Counted from the stretch's first letter, positions 33,568-44,623 are shown. The stretch: DNA of 64,000 nt from Colwellia sp. TT2012 (GCF_001440345.1 NZ_LJYX01000006.1:558001-622000), one strand, 5' to 3'. Notes: generated by a model from the sequence alone, not told the origin. Translations and numbers: made by a program.

Positions 33568-35169
33568 TTGAGTAAAAAGTTAATTAAATCAGGGCTGATT
33601 GTTAGTGTTATGACCTTGATTTCTCGGGTGTTAGGTTTAATACGCGATGTAGTGATTGCCAATGTGATGGGAACAGGTGTGATGGCAGATGTATTTATAT
33701 TTGCGAATAAAATCCCTAACTTTTTCCGACGACTCTTTGCTGAAGGGGCCTTTGCCCAAGCATTTGTGCCGGTATTAAGTGAATATCGAGTTAAAGATGA
33801 ACAGCAGGCTGAGCAGCATGGAGGGAAAAATAGCCATGAACAAACGCGTTTATTAATAGCGCAGGTCTCCGGTACCTTAGGTGTCATTATCACTGGGGTA
33901 ACCTTGTTTGGTATGTTAGCGTCCCCCTTGTTTGTTATGCTGTTTGGCTTTGGTTGGTTTGTCGATTGGTTTAATGATGCACCCGGTGGCGAGCGGTATA
34001 CTCTGGCAAGTAATCTACTGAGTATTACTTTTCCTTACTTATGGTTTATTAGTTTTACCGCGCTTTCAGGTGCTGTGCTAAATACTATGGGCCGCTTTGC
34101 GGTTGCCGCTTTTACGCCTGTGTTGCTTAATGTTGCCATCATCAGCATGGCTATTTACGGTGCACCCTATACCGAGACGCCTGCCCACGCATTAGCTTGG
34201 GGGGTGTTTTTAGGTGGTTTAATACAATTTCTTTTTCAAATTCCTTTTTTATACAAAGCGGGCATGTTAGTAAAACCGAAGTGGGCTTGGCATAGTGAAG
34301 GTGTTAGAAAAATAAGAAAATTGATTATACCGGCATTATTTGGTGTTTCAGTGACACAAATCAACTTATTACTTGATACCTTAATTGCTAGCTTTTTAAT
34401 CTCAGGTTCAATTAGTTGGCTTTATTACGCCGATAGATTACTTGAATTTCCACTTGGCTTATTTGGCATCGGCATTGCCACTGTGGTATTGCCTAGCTTG
34501 GCAAAGCTGCATAGTAAAAATAACCCCGCGGAGTTTAGCGCGACTCTTGATTGGGGTATACGTGTTATTAGTCTTTTTGGTTGGCCAGCATTGGCGGGTT
34601 TAATGGTGTTAGCACAACCCATTATTATGGTGCTATTTATGCGCGGCGAGTTTAGCCAAGATGATGTTATGCAAGTATCTATGGCCTTATTTGCTTATTT
34701 GTCTGGTTTGCTAAGTTTTATGTTTATCAAAATACTCGCCCCAGGGTATTACGCACGCCAAGATACTAAAACACCGGTAAAAATTGGTATTAAAGCCATG
34801 GTTGCTAATATGATTTTTAACTTAATGTTGGCACCTTTTCTAGGGTATGTTGGCCTGGCGTTAGCCACGTCACTTTCAGCAACACTGAATGCTTGGCTGT
34901 TATATCGCGGTCTAAAAGCAGCGGGTGTCTATGAGTTATCAGCTAAAACTATGTTGTTTATTGGTAAATTAGTGCTGAGTGCCGGTGTTATGGCCTTGGT
35001 TGTTTATCAGTTATCCAGTGACTTTGATGTTTGGTTGTTGATGAGTTTCCTAGATAAGGTTGAACAGCTAAGTCTTTGTATTATATCAGGTGTTGCTAGT
35101 TATCTGCTGATGATTGTCTTATTAGGTATACGTTTAAGCGACTTTAAGGTTATGAAAGGCGAAAAATAA
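33568..35169 (+). CDS. murJ: Lipid II flippase MurJ
   Basis: The inner-membrane flippase that moves lipid II outward for peptidoglycan synthesis; MVF/MATE-like fold with about 14 hydrophobic segments. SKKLIKSGLIVSVMTLISRV and LGLIRDVVIANVMGTG, then FFRRLFAEGAFAQAFVPVLSEY, are the hallmark of MurJ. I take the TTG at 33568 as start (533 residues), since GGGGGA lies seven bases upstream and MSKKLIKSG is the usual opening; the frame is open for five more codons. It is upstream of ribF, ileS and lspA. Confidence 0.95.
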   Translation: MSKKLIKSGLIVSVMTLISRVLGLIRDVVIANVMGTGVMADVFIFANKIPNFFRRLFAEGAFAQAFVPVLSEYRVKDEQQAEQHGGKNSHEQTRLLIAQVSGTLGVIITGVTLFGMLASPLFVMLFGFGWFVDWFNDAPGGERYTLASNLLSITFPYLWFISFTALSGAVLNTMGRFAVAAFTPVLLNVAIISMAIYGAPYTETPAHALAWGVFLGGLIQFLFQIPFLYKAGMLVKPKWAWHSEGVRKIRKLIIPALFGVSVTQINLLLDTLIASFLISGSISWLYYADRLLEFPLGLFGIGIATVVLPSLAKLHSKNNPAEFSATLDWGIRVISLFGWPALAGLMVLAQPIIMVLFMRGEFSQDDVMQVSMALFAYLSGLLSFMFIKILAPGYYARQDTKTPVKIGIKAMVANMIFNLMLAPFLGYVGLALATSLSATLNAWLLYRGLKAAGVYELSAKTMLFIGKLVLSAGVMALVVYQLSSDFDVWLLMSFLDKVEQLSLCIISGVASYLLMIVLLGIRLSDFKVMKGEK

Positions 35170-35314
35170 GCTAAATAAAGTGTTTGAGCTACTGATTATT
35201 AGCGCTCTCTGGTATATAATTTTCCGATTTATTTTATGCGAATGTCACAATAGAGATTCGTCGACGGCTTATCTGAGTCATTTAGCGTCATAGTAACAGG
35301 CAGAATAATAGCTA

Positions 35315-36235
35315 ATGCAGTTAGTTCGCGGTATACATAATATTCGATTACAAGATCATGGTTGTGTATTAACTATTGGTAACTTCGATGGTGTGCATTT
35401 AGGTCATCAACAAGTGATTAAAGCCTTGGTAAGTAAAGCCCAAGCCTTAAATTGTGTGGCAGCGGTATTGGTTTTTGAACCACAACCGCAGGAGCTTTTC
35501 TCGCCTGAAACTGCTCCTGCTCGATTATGTCGTTTACGTGATAAATATAACTTGTTAGCGAAACTTGGTGTACAGCGGCTTATTTGTGTAAATTTTAATA
35601 CTAAGTTTGCCAATCAAAGTGCCCAGCACTTTATCGAACACTTATTAGTTAAAAAGTTAGGTATAAAACATCTTATTGTCGGTGATGATTTTCATTTTGG
35701 TAAAAATCGTACCGGTAACTTTGCCATGTTATGTCAAGCGGGAAAAGAGTACGGTTTTAATGTGTCTGATACGACCAGCTATAAAATGGCAGATTGCCGC
35801 ATAAGTTCAACGGCTATTCGCCAAGCCTTGGAGCAAGATGACCTAGTGTCGGTGAAGCAGATGCTAGGTAGAGAGTATTCAATCATAGGTCGGGTTTTTC
35901 ATGGTGATAAACGAGGTCGTCAGTTAGGTTTTCCAACCGCTAATGTCTTGCTTAAAAGGCGAGTTTCACCGCTCAGTGGTGTATTTGCCGTGCTGGTAAA
36001 TACCAATAGCGGACAATTTAAAGGTGTTGCAAATATTGGTGCTCGGCCAACCATTAATGGCGTAAGGCAACAACTGGAAGTGCATATTTTTGACTTTGAT
36101 GAAAATTTGTACGGACAATGCATTGAAGTGATAGTAAAGAAAAAACTGCGCCCAGTAATAAAATTCGACAGTCTTGGCGCGCTAACTGCGCAAATTCATC
36201 AAGATTGTGAACAAGCAAAACAAGTATTAGCCTAG
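35315..36235 (+). CDS. ribF: Bifunctional riboflavin kinase/FAD synthetase
   Basis: Makes FMN and then FAD from riboflavin. The 306-residue protein has the nucleotidyltransferase domain first (TIGNFDGVHLGHQQVIKAL, VFEPQP, VGDDFHFGKNRTG, and the ISSTAIR segment) and the riboflavin kinase domain after about residue 185 (GDKRGRQLGFPTANV, GVFAVLV, GVANIGARPTING, EVHIFDFDENLYG). Both domains look intact. The gene sits between murJ and ileS in the order usual for gammaproteobacteria. Confidence 0.97.
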   Translation: MQLVRGIHNIRLQDHGCVLTIGNFDGVHLGHQQVIKALVSKAQALNCVAAVLVFEPQPQELFSPETAPARLCRLRDKYNLLAKLGVQRLICVNFNTKFANQSAQHFIEHLLVKKLGIKHLIVGDDFHFGKNRTGNFAMLCQAGKEYGFNVSDTTSYKMADCRISSTAIRQALEQDDLVSVKQMLGREYSIIGRVFHGDKRGRQLGFPTANVLLKRRVSPLSGVFAVLVNTNSGQFKGVANIGARPTINGVRQQLEVHIFDFDENLYGQCIEVIVKKKLRPVIKFDSLGALTAQIHQDCEQAKQVLA

Positions 36236-36348
36236 CTCTTGAACTAGGATAATTAAAAACAACATATTCAATAAACAGTTATAAATTTGGTTGATATTTA
36301 TAGTGTTTCGTTAAATTTATCAGCCAACATAAACGGATAATGATTTAA

Positions 36349-39198
36349 ATGAGTGATTACAAACAGACCCTGAATTTGCCAGCCACATCCTTCGCTATGA
36401 AAGGTAATATGGCTAACCGTGAACCTAATATGCTCAAAGAGTGGGCAGCTAAAGATCTTTATGGCAAGATCCGTTCAGCCAAAAAGGGTAAAAAATCGTT
36501 TATTTTGCATGATGGCCCCCCTTATGCCAATGGGAGCATTCATTTAGGCCATGCGGTTAATAAAATATTAAAAGATATTATTATTAAATCAAAAACCTTA
36601 TCCGATTTTAACGCTCCGTTTGTACCTGGCTGGGATTGCCATGGTTTACCGATTGAATTAATGGTTGAGAAAAAAATAGGCAAACCAGGTCATAAAGTTT
36701 CTGCGAGTGTTTTTCGTGAAAAATGTCGTGAATACGCCGCTAAACAAGTCAATGGTCAACGAGAAGATTTCAAACGTTTAGGTATTTTTGCGGATTGGGA
36801 TAACCCTTACCTAACCATGGATTTTGCTACTGAGGCGAATATTATCCGCTCGTTGGGTAAAATTGCTGCAAATGGTCACTTGCATCAAGGTTTTAAACCT
36901 GTGCATTGGTGTACCGATTGTGGTTCGTCTTTAGCTGAAGCTGAAGTGGAATATAAAGATAAAAAATCCCCCGCTATTGATGTGAAGTTTATCATTGCGG
37001 ATGAAGCTGTAGCCGATAAGTTCTCTCATCCTGAAGGTCATAAAGGCGAAGGTGAAATTGGTATTGTTATCTGGACTACTACGCCGTGGACACTGCCCGC
37101 TAACCGCGCGATATCTGTTAACCCTGAGGTCGAATACACCTTAGTGCAATGTGATGTTGAAGGTCAGCAGCAACGATTAATTATCGCTTCAGACCTAGTA
37201 ACCACATGTATGGACCGTTTTGGTCTAGCTAAATATCATGCTTTAGGTTTTTGTAAAGGTCAGGATTTAGAATTAGTACAATGTCAGCATCCATTTTATG
37301 ACTTTACTGTGCCGGTTGTTTTAGGTGACCATGTTACTACTGATTCAGGTACCGGTTGTGTACATACAGCCCCTGGACATGGTGTCGACGATTTTGTCGT
37401 TGGCAAAAAATATGACTTAGAAATTGCTAACCCAGTGGGCGCTAACGGTGTATACCTTGAAGATACGCCATTACTTGCCGGTCAACATGTCTTTAAAGCC
37501 AACGCTAGTGTGATTGAAATATTAAAAGAAAATGGTGCTTTAGTGCATCATCACGCGATAGAACATTCTTATCCACATTGCTGGCGCCATAAAACGCCAT
37601 TAATCTTCCGTGCTACGCCGCAGTGGTTTATCAGCATGGACAAAAAAGGTTTACGTCAAGATTCATTAAAGCAAATCGAAAAAACACAGTGGATCCCTGA
37701 TTGGGGTCAACGTCGTATTGAGTCAATGGTTGAAGGTCGTCCAGATTGGTGTATTTCGCGTCAACGTACGTGGGGCGTTCCTATGGCCTTATTTATTCAT
37801 CAAGATACCGGTGCTTTGCACCCACGTAGTATAGAGCTTATCGAAGAAGTTGCTCTTCGCGTTGAGAAATCAGGTATTCAAGCATGGTTCGATCTAGAGG
37901 CGAGCGAGTTGATTGGTGATGACGCTAAAGAATACATTAAAGTGCCTGATACTTTGGATGTTTGGTTTGATTCAGGTACTACGCATGAATCTGTTATCAA
38001 GGCGCGTGAAGAATTTGACGGCATTGCTGATTTATATCTTGAAGGCTCTGATCAACATCGTGGTTGGTTTATGTCATCGATGATTTCATCAGTAGCGATG
38101 AATGGTAAAGCGCCATATAAGCAAGTGCTTACTCACGGTTTTGTGGTTGACGCTAAAGGCCACAAAATGTCTAAGTCGTTAGGTAATGTTATTACGCCCT
38201 CAAGTATTACTAATAACTTAGGTGCTGATATTTTACGCTTATGGACAGCATCAGTTAACTACACCCAAGAAATAACTGCGGGTGATGAAATATTTAAACG
38301 TCAAGCCGATGCTTATCGCCGTATACGTAATACCTCACGTTTCTTATTGTCTAACTTAAATGGTTTCGAGCCGGCACAGCACAGTGTAGCCTTTGACGAT
38401 ATGGTGGCGCTTGATCGCTGGGTAGTTGATAAAGCAGCACGCTTACAAGAAGAAATTATTACCGCTTATGATGAATATGAATTCAGTGTGGTAGTACACA
38501 AACTAATGAATTTCTGTACTAACGAACTGGGTGGTTTCTACCTTGATATCATCAAAGACAGACAATATACCGCTAAAAGTGATGGTAAAGCACGTCGCTC
38601 TTGTCAAACGGCAATGTACTTAATTGCTGAAGCAATGACCGCATGGATGGCACCTATATTATCATTTACCGCACAAGAAATTTGGCAAGCGTTACCGTTA
38701 CCAGCAAGCGGTGAGCGTGATGAGTTTGTCTTTACGGGTGTTTGGTTCGATGGCTTAACTAAGCAAGCTAAAGGTATTGAGTTAGTCGATGGGCTAGGCA
38801 ATGAATATTGGACAGAGTTACTTAGTGTACGTACAGAAGTAAACCGTGCCTTAGAGCAAGCAAGAAAAGAAAAATCAGTAGGTAAAACATTAGAAGCCCA
38901 GGTTACTTTGTTCGCGACTGCCGATTTAGCTGCTAAATTAGCTAAATTGGGTGATGAGCTTCGTTTTGTTTTAATTACTTCAAAAGCAACTATTGAAACA
39001 GTAACACAAGCACCTGAAAATGCGCTAGAAACTGAAATGGAAGGTTTGTGGTTATCAGTAGCTCCAGCAGATGGGACTAAATGTGAGCGTTGTTGGCATG
39101 TCACTACCGATATTGGCGAAAGTGAAACACACCCGACAATATGCGGCCGTTGTATCACTAATATTGATGGTGCTGGTGAAACCAGACAGTTTGCTTAA
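36349..39198 (+). CDS. ileS: Isoleucyl-tRNA synthetase
   Basis: A 949-residue class I aminoacyl-tRNA synthetase. HIGH motif [11 protein letters not shown] near residue 65, KMSKS motif [12 protein letters not shown] near residue 605, editing domain with [13 protein letters not shown], anticodon-binding domain, and a C-terminal zinc finger (CERCWHV and CGRC). The length and all motifs are normal, so the enzyme should be active. It is flanked by ribF and lspA, the canonical order. Mupirocin sensitivity or resistance cannot be judged. Confidence 0.98.
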   Translation: MSDYKQTLNLPATSFAMKGNMANREPNMLKEWAAKDLYGKIRSAKKGKKSFILHDGPPYANGSIHLGHAVNKILKDIIIKSKTLSDFNAPFVPGWDCHGLPIELMVEKKIGKPGHKVSASVFREKCREYAAKQVNGQREDFKRLGIFADWDNPYLTMDFATEANIIRSLGKIAANGHLHQGFKPVHWCTDCGSSLAEAEVEYKDKKSPAIDVKFIIADEAVADKFSHPEGHKGEGEIGIVIWTTTPWTLPANRAISVNPEVEYTLVQCDVEGQQQRLIIASDLVTTCMDRFGLAKYHALGFCKGQDLELVQCQHPFYDFTVPVVLGDHVTTDSGTGCVHTAPGHGVDDFVVGKKYDLEIANPVGANGVYLEDTPLLAGQHVFKANASVIEILKENGALVHHHAIEHSYPHCWRHKTPLIFRATPQWFISMDKKGLRQDSLKQIEKTQWIPDWGQRRIESMVEGRPDWCISRQRTWGVPMALFIHQDTGALHPRSIELIEEVALRVEKSGIQAWFDLEASELIGDDAKEYIKVPDTLDVWFDSGTTHESVIKAREEFDGIADLYLEGSDQHRGWFMSSMISSVAMNGKAPYKQVLTHGFVVDAKGHKMSKSLGNVITPSSITNNLGADILRLWTASVNYTQEITAGDEIFKRQADAYRRIRNTSRFLLSNLNGFEPAQHSVAFDDMVALDRWVVDKAARLQEEIITAYDEYEFSVVVHKLMNFCTNELGGFYLDIIKDRQYTAKSDGKARRSCQTAMYLIAEAMTAWMAPILSFTAQEIWQALPLPASGERDEFVFTGVWFDGLTKQAKGIELVDGLGNEYWTELLSVRTEVNRALEQARKEKSVGKTLEAQVTLFATADLAAKLAKLGDELRFVLITSKATIETVTQAPENALETEMEGLWLSVAPADGTKCERCWHVTTDIGESETHPTICGRCITNIDGAGETRQFA

Positions 39199-39242
39199 TT
39201 GGCTCAACCGATTGAATTAAACTTAACTTACTAAAATTAACG

Positions 39243-39296
39243 GGCTATTACCTCATCCTATTATTAGGAAAGGGAATAGCCTATTTTATTAGGCTA
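39243..39296 (+). promoter_or_regulatory. Overlapping inverted repeats between ileS and lspA
   Basis: GGCTATT at 39243-39249 can pair with AATAGCC at 39275-39281; alternatively TAGCCTA at 39277-39283 can pair with TAGGCTA at 39290-39296. The two hairpins share bases, so they exclude each other. No T run follows, so this does not look like a plain terminator. A regulatory or processing role between ileS and lspA is possible but unproven. Confidence 0.45.
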
Positions 39297-39310
39297 TTAC
39301 ATTGTGCTAT

Positions 39311-39841
39311 ATGAGATTAACTCAATTGAAAAAACTATTTAATGACACCGGATTACGTTGGTTATGGCTAACCTTACTCTGTTTAATCATGGATCAAGTC
39401 AGCAAGTATTGGGTTGCCAGTACGTTTGACTATCGTGAAACCTTGTCGGTGTTACCCTTTTTTAACCTTACTTATGTCCATAATACCGGGGCGGCCTTTA
39501 GCTTTTTAGCAGATCAAGGTGGTTGGCAGCGTTGGTTTTTTACCGCTATTGCGGCTATTGCCAGTCTTGTCTTTCTCGTATGGATGGCAAAAACACCAAA
39601 AAAACAACGTTTATTAAGTATTTCTTTTGCTTTGATTTTAAGTGGCGCAGTCGGTAATTTAATCGATAGAGTTTTATTTGGCTATGTCATCGACTTTCTC
39701 GACTTCCATTGGGCGGGTTATCACTTTGCCGCTTTTAATGTTGCCGACTCGGTTATTTTTATTGGTGCCGCATTAATGATTTTTGAGTCATTTACTAATA
39801 AAGAAGAGCAAAAGAATAAAACAACTAAGATAGAGAGCTAA
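39311..39841 (+). CDS. lspA: Lipoprotein signal peptidase (signal peptidase II)
   Basis: An inner-membrane aspartyl protease that removes lipoprotein signal peptides. Four TM segments, with the conserved regions MDQVSKYWV, NTGAAFSFLADQGG, and the two catalytic Asp residues in GNLIDRVLFGYVIDF and FAAFNVADSVIF. The length, about 176 residues, is normal. I take the ATG at 39311; a TTG at 39302 is also in frame and no strong ribosome site decides. The many lipoproteins in this window are its likely clients. fkpB follows after one base. Confidence 0.96.
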   Translation: MRLTQLKKLFNDTGLRWLWLTLLCLIMDQVSKYWVASTFDYRETLSVLPFFNLTYVHNTGAAFSFLADQGGWQRWFFTAIAAIASLVFLVWMAKTPKKQRLLSISFALILSGAVGNLIDRVLFGYVIDFLDFHWAGYHFAAFNVADSVIFIGAALMIFESFTNKEEQKNKTTKIES

Positions 39842-39842
39842 A

Positions 39843-40286
39843 ATGACTGAAGCAACGCAATTAAAAATTAAAAGTGACTCAAGTATTCTTGTTCATATTA
39901 CCATGAAACTGAGTGATGGCTCGGCGGCAGACAGTACTAAAGTCAATAATAAACCCGCTAAAATTATTATGGGCGATAACAGTATTTCACCGGCCTTTGA
40001 AGCGGAGCTTATTGGCATGTCAAAAGGTGATTCAAGAGAGTTTACTCTTGTCGCTAAAGACGCCTTTGGTGAGAGCAATCCGGATAATATCCATTATATG
40101 GATATTGATAAATTTACTGCTGATGCACCCGCCAAAGTAGGTAATATTATTACTTTTTCTCAACCCGGTGGTGAGTTACCCGGCATGATTAAAGACGTTA
40201 ATGGCAACTCAGTGACTATTGATTTCAATCACCCGCTTGCGGGACAGACAGTGACTTTTGTCATCGATCTTGTCGACATTCTTTAG
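39843..40286 (+). CDS. fkpB: FKBP-type peptidyl-prolyl isomerase, SlpA/FkpB type
   Basis: A 147-residue cytoplasmic FKBP of the SlyD-like group. The FKBP start (SDSSILVHITMKLSDGS) and the insert-in-flap region (DAFGESNPDNIHYMD, FSQPGGELPGMI, VTIDFNHPLAGQTVTF) are typical. It follows lspA by one base, as in E. coli, where ispH comes next; here the following gene is tsaB, so ispH is missing from this block. Confidence 0.95.
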   Translation: MTEATQLKIKSDSSILVHITMKLSDGSAADSTKVNNKPAKIIMGDNSISPAFEAELIGMSKGDSREFTLVAKDAFGESNPDNIHYMDIDKFTADAPAKVGNIITFSQPGGELPGMIKDVNGNSVTIDFNHPLAGQTVTFVIDLVDIL

Positions 40287-40305
40287 AAAATAATAGGTAT
40301 ATATT

Positions 40306-41037
40306 GTGAATTATTTGGCTCTTGATGCCTCAACGGAAGCATGCTCAGTTGCGTTGCAAGTAAACGGTAAAATATTTTCTCGCTTTGAGCTGTGCCCACA
40401 GTCCCATAGTTTACATTTACTGCCCATGATAGATGCAGTGCTTAAGGAGGCGAATATTAAACTAGCAGAGCTTGATGGCCTTATATTTGGTCAAGGGCCT
40501 GGTAGCTTTACTGGTGTTCGCATTGGTGTTGGTGTCGCTCAAGGCTTAGCATTTTCTGCCAGCTTACCTGTAGTCGGTGTGTCTAGCTTACAAGCTATGG
40601 CGCAACTGGCCTATATAAAACATGGGCATAAACAGGTCATTGCGGCAATAGATGCCCGTATGTCTGAAGTTTACAATGGTTATTATGTGCTCGATGAAGA
40701 TAATATTATGCAAGCGCAGCAAGCTGAAGCGGTTACTCCGCCAGAGCAATTAGCACAACACTTATCTCCCGTGGTAACCACACCTACCTATGCAGTGGGT
40801 ACAGGTTGGGATGCGTACTCTGAAAAGTTAAGTGCAAAGTTAAGTGAAAAGTCAGGGGAGCAGTTGAACGTCTTGAAAATGAATGACGGTAGCCCGGATA
40901 TATTATTCCCGAGTGCTGAAGCTATGTTGGTAATAGGTAAAATAAAATTAGCACAAGGGCTAGGCGTGGCAGCAGAAGATGCTCAGCCAGTCTATGTTCG
41001 AGATACAGTTTCCTGGAAAAAGCTTCCGGGTAAATAA
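40306..41037 (+). CDS. tsaB: tRNA threonylcarbamoyladenosine biosynthesis protein TsaB
   Basis: TsaB is the non-catalytic partner of TsaD in making t6A37 in tRNAs. The 243-residue protein starts with MNYLALDASTEACSVALQV (GTG start, AGG upstream) and has HSLHLLPMI, the nucleotide-binding-like GQGPGSFTGVRIGVGVAQGL and AIDARMSEVYNGYY, all normal for this family. The zinc-ligand residues of TsaD are absent, as expected. It is close behind fkpB and ahead of an M50B-like gene. Confidence 0.96.
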   Translation: MNYLALDASTEACSVALQVNGKIFSRFELCPQSHSLHLLPMIDAVLKEANIKLAELDGLIFGQGPGSFTGVRIGVGVAQGLAFSASLPVVGVSSLQAMAQLAYIKHGHKQVIAAIDARMSEVYNGYYVLDEDNIMQAQQAEAVTPPEQLAQHLSPVVTTPTYAVGTGWDAYSEKLSAKLSEKSGEQLNVLKMNDGSPDILFPSAEAMLVIGKIKLAQGLGVAAEDAQPVYVRDTVSWKKLPGK

Positions 41038-41074
41038 CGGTAGCAAACTATGACAGTAAATATGGCAGCAAAGT

Positions 41075-41755
41075 ATGACTAGCACCCCAAAAAAATCCAC
41101 AGCCAGTCTTTGGCAAAAATACCAGTTATATTTCCTCTTGGTGGCGGCCATTGTCATCAGACAAATTCCGATCGTTTCTATTCCATTGAATTGGTTAGAA
41201 ACATACTTTCATGAAATAAGTCATGGTATTGCTGCATTGCTTACGGGTGGCGAAATCATCAATATTCAACTGTATGCTACAGGCGCTGGTTTATGTACTA
41301 CCCAAGGTGGCTTAAGCTTCTTTATTACTTTTTGTGGTTATGCAGGAGCAACGCTTTGGGGCTGGCTATTATTCAAGCTGGCGAATAGCCATCAACGTAC
41401 AGCACAGATTTTTTCTGGCGTGATGATCGTTCTACTGCTCGCTTCAATCGTCTTGTGGGCAAGAGACTTGCTTACTATGATTATTATCGCAAGCTTAGCG
41501 GTTATGTTTGTGCTAAGTATAAAAATGCGTCGCTTATACTATTTACAGTTATTGTTAAAATTCTTTGGCTTGAGTATTTTATTAAACAGCTTATTTAGCC
41601 CAATGTATTTATTTGATGGCCGTGATTTAGGTGATGGCGCTGCTTTAGCCTCAATGACTATGGTGCCTGAGCTAGTTTGGGTGTTGATCTGGTGCGTGTT
41701 AGCCATTTTGGCGCTGTATTCCTTAATCAAAAGCAATAAAAAGTCTTATGCTTAA
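41075..41755 (+). CDS. M50B-like membrane metallopeptidase family protein
   Basis: A 226-residue membrane protein of the Peptidase_M50B-like group. The zinc motif HEISHGIAALLTGG is in a TM segment, followed by GGLSFFITFCGYAGATLWG, the usual second region. About six hydrophobic segments follow to the C-terminus (ending with the lysine-rich SNKKSYA). Family members are often annotated as possible site-2-type proteases but are not characterised. It shares the strand with tsaB and the alpha/beta hydrolase gene, with small gaps, and may be co-transcribed with both. Confidence 0.82.
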   Translation: MTSTPKKSTASLWQKYQLYFLLVAAIVIRQIPIVSIPLNWLETYFHEISHGIAALLTGGEIINIQLYATGAGLCTTQGGLSFFITFCGYAGATLWGWLLFKLANSHQRTAQIFSGVMIVLLLASIVLWARDLLTMIIIASLAVMFVLSIKMRRLYYLQLLLKFFGLSILLNSLFSPMYLFDGRDLGDGAALASMTMVPELVWVLIWCVLAILALYSLIKSNKKSYA

Positions 41756-41772
41756 ATCAAGGCCTAACCCTT

Positions 41773-42699
41773 ATGGCAGATACAAATAACATTGATGCGC
41801 TTAGCTTTGAGTTAGACAGTTTAACGCTAACTGCAATGGCTTGTGGTAATAAGAATCAGCAACCAGTGCTATGCTTACATGGATACTTGGATAATGCAGC
41901 CAGCTTTTTACCCTTGATGCAGCAAATAGCGCAAGAACGTAATTTACTGCCTGATAAGTATGTTATTGCTTTAGATTGGCCAGGACATGGTCATTCGGAC
42001 CATCGCAGTCTTGGTGCTCATTACCATTTTTTTGATTATGTTAGTGATTTAGTGGCTTTGTTTAGCCTTAATAACTGGCCAGCAATCGATATTGTCGCTC
42101 ACTCAATGGGCGCTATGGTTGCCAGTGCATTTGCGGCCGCCTTTCCAGAAAAGGTAAAGTCACTGACGTTAATTGACTCGTTTGGTTTTATTTGTGCACC
42201 CGTAGAGCAAACCACTAAGCAATTACGTCAAGGTATATTAAGTCGGGTAAAGTCAGTTAAGTCTAACAGGACGTTTACGGAAGCAGCCGTTGTTAAAGCA
42301 CGCATGCAGGTATCTGACTTAAAAGTTGCTCATGCTAAGTTAATTGTCCAAAGATCACTTATCGAAGTTAAAGATCAGTCAGGCAACATAAGTGCTGTTG
42401 GTGAGGCTAGTGCTTTATATCGTTGGCGATCTGACCCGCGGTTACGGACTGTTTCACCTTATCGATTAAGCCTAGCGCAAGGGCAACAGCTTTTTAGTGA
42501 TATAAAATGTCCACTACAATTAATTTACGGTGATAAAGGCATGGACATGGTGGCAATAGGGCTAGCACGGTTTTCTTCTGGGATGAATAACCTGATAACA
42601 ACCAAGCTGTCAGGTGGTCACCATGTACATATGGAACAAACGGAAGAATTAGCACATTTGCTCAGTAATTTTTTTAGTGGAATTCAAACAAGCGTTTAA
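41773..42699 (+). CDS. Alpha/beta hydrolase
   Basis: A 308-residue serine hydrolase. The oxyanion-hole strand LCLHGYLDNAASF, the nucleophile elbow VAHSMGAMVAS (Ser), the acid LIYGDKGMD (Asp) and the GGHHVHM His are in the usual order. The fold resembles epoxide hydrolase or ester hydrolase types; substrate unknown. It starts 17 bases after the previous gene and precedes fadD by 118 bases. A tsaB-hydrolase-fadD order occurs in other Alteromonadales, by my recollection. Confidence 0.88.
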   Translation: MADTNNIDALSFELDSLTLTAMACGNKNQQPVLCLHGYLDNAASFLPLMQQIAQERNLLPDKYVIALDWPGHGHSDHRSLGAHYHFFDYVSDLVALFSLNNWPAIDIVAHSMGAMVASAFAAAFPEKVKSLTLIDSFGFICAPVEQTTKQLRQGILSRVKSVKSNRTFTEAAVVKARMQVSDLKVAHAKLIVQRSLIEVKDQSGNISAVGEASALYRWRSDPRLRTVSPYRLSLAQGQQLFSDIKCPLQLIYGDKGMDMVAIGLARFSSGMNNLITTKLSGGHHVHMEQTEELAHLLSNFFSGIQTSV

Positions 42700-42817
42700 A
42701 TTTTACTGGCGCAATGATGAAAATTTTGCTAAAACAGTGGTATTAAAATTAGAGTTACTGTAAAAAATATAATTATTAGAAAGATTAATGCCTAATTACC
42801 TATTGAGGAAAGCCATT

Positions 42818-44473
42818 GTGGAAAAAATTTGGTTAGAAAAAAGTTACCCTAGTGATGTGCCGTTTGAAATAGATGCTGATAAGTATCCATCAATTGCCGC
42901 CATGTTCATTAAATACTCGACTAAATTCAGTGAAAAAACGGCATTCATTAATATGGGCGCAACTATCACCTATGGCGAACTCGCAGTACAAGCAGAGGCG
43001 TTTGCCGCTTATTTGCAACAAGACTTAGGCTTAGTAAAAGGTGATAAGTTCGCCATCATGGTGCCTAACACTTTGCAGTATCCTATTGCTCTATTTGGTG
43101 CTTTATTAGCGGGCCTTACCGTGGTTAACGTCAATCCTCTCTATACAGCCAGAGAGCTTGAACACCAGTTAAAAGATTCAGAAACCAAAGCTATGTTGAT
43201 CATAGAAAACTTTGCGCAAACGCTGGAAAAAGTAATTGCTAAGACCCAGGTTGAACATGTCATTATGACATCACTTGGTGACCGTTTAGGCTTAGTGAAA
43301 GGCACTATGGTCAATTGTGTGGTTAAGTACGTTAAAAAAATGGTACCCGCTTTTAACCTGCCAGATGCTGTGCGTTTTAATAAAGCTTTAGCACAAGGTA
43401 TGAAGCTTAAATTGACACCTGTTGATTTGTGCGGAGATGATCTTGCCTTCTTGCAATATACCGGTGGCACAACGGGTTTATCAAAAGGCGCTATGCTCAC
43501 TCATAGAAATATGGTTGCTAACTTATTGCAAGCGAAAGCGGCAATAATGCCGTTATTAAAAGAAGGCAGTGAATTTATTGTTACCGCCTTACCGCTTTAT
43601 CATATCTTCGCCTTAACCGCCAATTGCCTGACTTTTTTCACCTTAGGGGCACAAAACTTATTGATCACCAATCCTAGGGATATGCCTAATTTTATCAAAG
43701 AGTTATCCAAGTACCCTTTTACTGCGATTACCGGCGTGAATACCTTATTTAATGGTTTATTAAATACCCCAGGTTTTAAAGATTTAGATTTTAGTAAGTT
43801 AAAAATGACCCTAGGTGGTGGCATGGCGGTGCAACGTCCCGTAGCAGAACGTTGGCAAGAAGTTACCGGCACAAGATTATTAGAAGGTTATGGTTTAACA
43901 GAATGTGCGCCCATGGTCACCTTGAGTCCTCATAATTTACCTGCTTATGATGGCAGCATAGGTCTTCCTGCACCGTCAACGGATGTTAAAATCATGCGCG
44001 AAGATGGTAGTGACGCAGATATTGGCGAGTCAGGTGAGATGTGGGTGAAAGGGCCACAGGTAATGTTGGGTTATTACCAGCAACAAGCTGCCACCGATGA
44101 AATTTTAAAAGACGGTTGGCTGGCAACGGGCGATATTGCTTGCATGGACGAACGTGGATTTTTCAATATTGTTGATCGTAAAAAAGATATGATTATCGTT
44201 TCTGGTTTTAATGTTTATCCCAATGAAATTGAAGAAGTACTGGCCATGCATGAGGGTGTACTAGAGTCTGCCGCCATTGGTGTTCCCAATGAAGTATCCG
44301 GTGAAATTGTTAAAATATTTGTGGTTAAAAAGTCGGATGATTTAACAGAAGAAAGCCTTATTAAACATTGTCGTGAAAACCTCACCAACTACAAAGTACC
44401 AAAACTGGTTGAGTTTCGTAAAGAGCTACCAAAAACCAATGTCGGTAAAATCTTAAGGCGTGAATTGAGATAA
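42818..44473 (+). CDS. fadD: Long-chain acyl-CoA ligase FadD
   Basis: Activates long-chain fatty acids as CoA thioesters for beta-oxidation. I take the GTG at 42818 as start because AGGAAA lies six bases upstream and the product opens with [19 protein letters not shown], the usual FadD start; an ATG at 42788 is in frame without such a site. The AMP-binding motif is [18 protein letters not shown] near residue 213, then [19 protein letters not shown], the Asp-Arg of [11 protein letters not shown], and the C-terminal catalytic Lys in [14 protein letters not shown]. The length, 551 residues, is normal. It is followed by a 150-base gap. Confidence 0.96.
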   Translation: MEKIWLEKSYPSDVPFEIDADKYPSIAAMFIKYSTKFSEKTAFINMGATITYGELAVQAEAFAAYLQQDLGLVKGDKFAIMVPNTLQYPIALFGALLAGLTVVNVNPLYTARELEHQLKDSETKAMLIIENFAQTLEKVIAKTQVEHVIMTSLGDRLGLVKGTMVNCVVKYVKKMVPAFNLPDAVRFNKALAQGMKLKLTPVDLCGDDLAFLQYTGGTTGLSKGAMLTHRNMVANLLQAKAAIMPLLKEGSEFIVTALPLYHIFALTANCLTFFTLGAQNLLITNPRDMPNFIKELSKYPFTAITGVNTLFNGLLNTPGFKDLDFSKLKMTLGGGMAVQRPVAERWQEVTGTRLLEGYGLTECAPMVTLSPHNLPAYDGSIGLPAPSTDVKIMREDGSDADIGESGEMWVKGPQVMLGYYQQQAATDEILKDGWLATGDIACMDERGFFNIVDRKKDMIIVSGFNVYPNEIEEVLAMHEGVLESAAIGVPNEVSGEIVKIFVVKKSDDLTEESLIKHCRENLTNYKVPKLVEFRKELPKTNVGKILRRELR

Positions 44474-44623
44474 AATAAATGTTGAGAGAGGGGACTCACT
44501 CGGTTAATTATTGAAGAAATCTTATTTTATACCAAACGGATTAATTTTCTGGCTAATCAATAGCTAGCTGTTTATAATTTGCGACAACACTCGCTTATAA
44601 CACTAGCTATAGTTTGAACCTCC

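Noticed and set aside
33366-33575. Plus-strand open frame of 69 codons between rpsT and murJ
   Set aside because: AT-rich chance frame with no ribosome site; it overlaps the murJ start.
40306-41037. tsaB read as a TsaD-type enzyme
   Set aside because: The zinc-binding His residues of TsaD are absent and the length fits TsaB.
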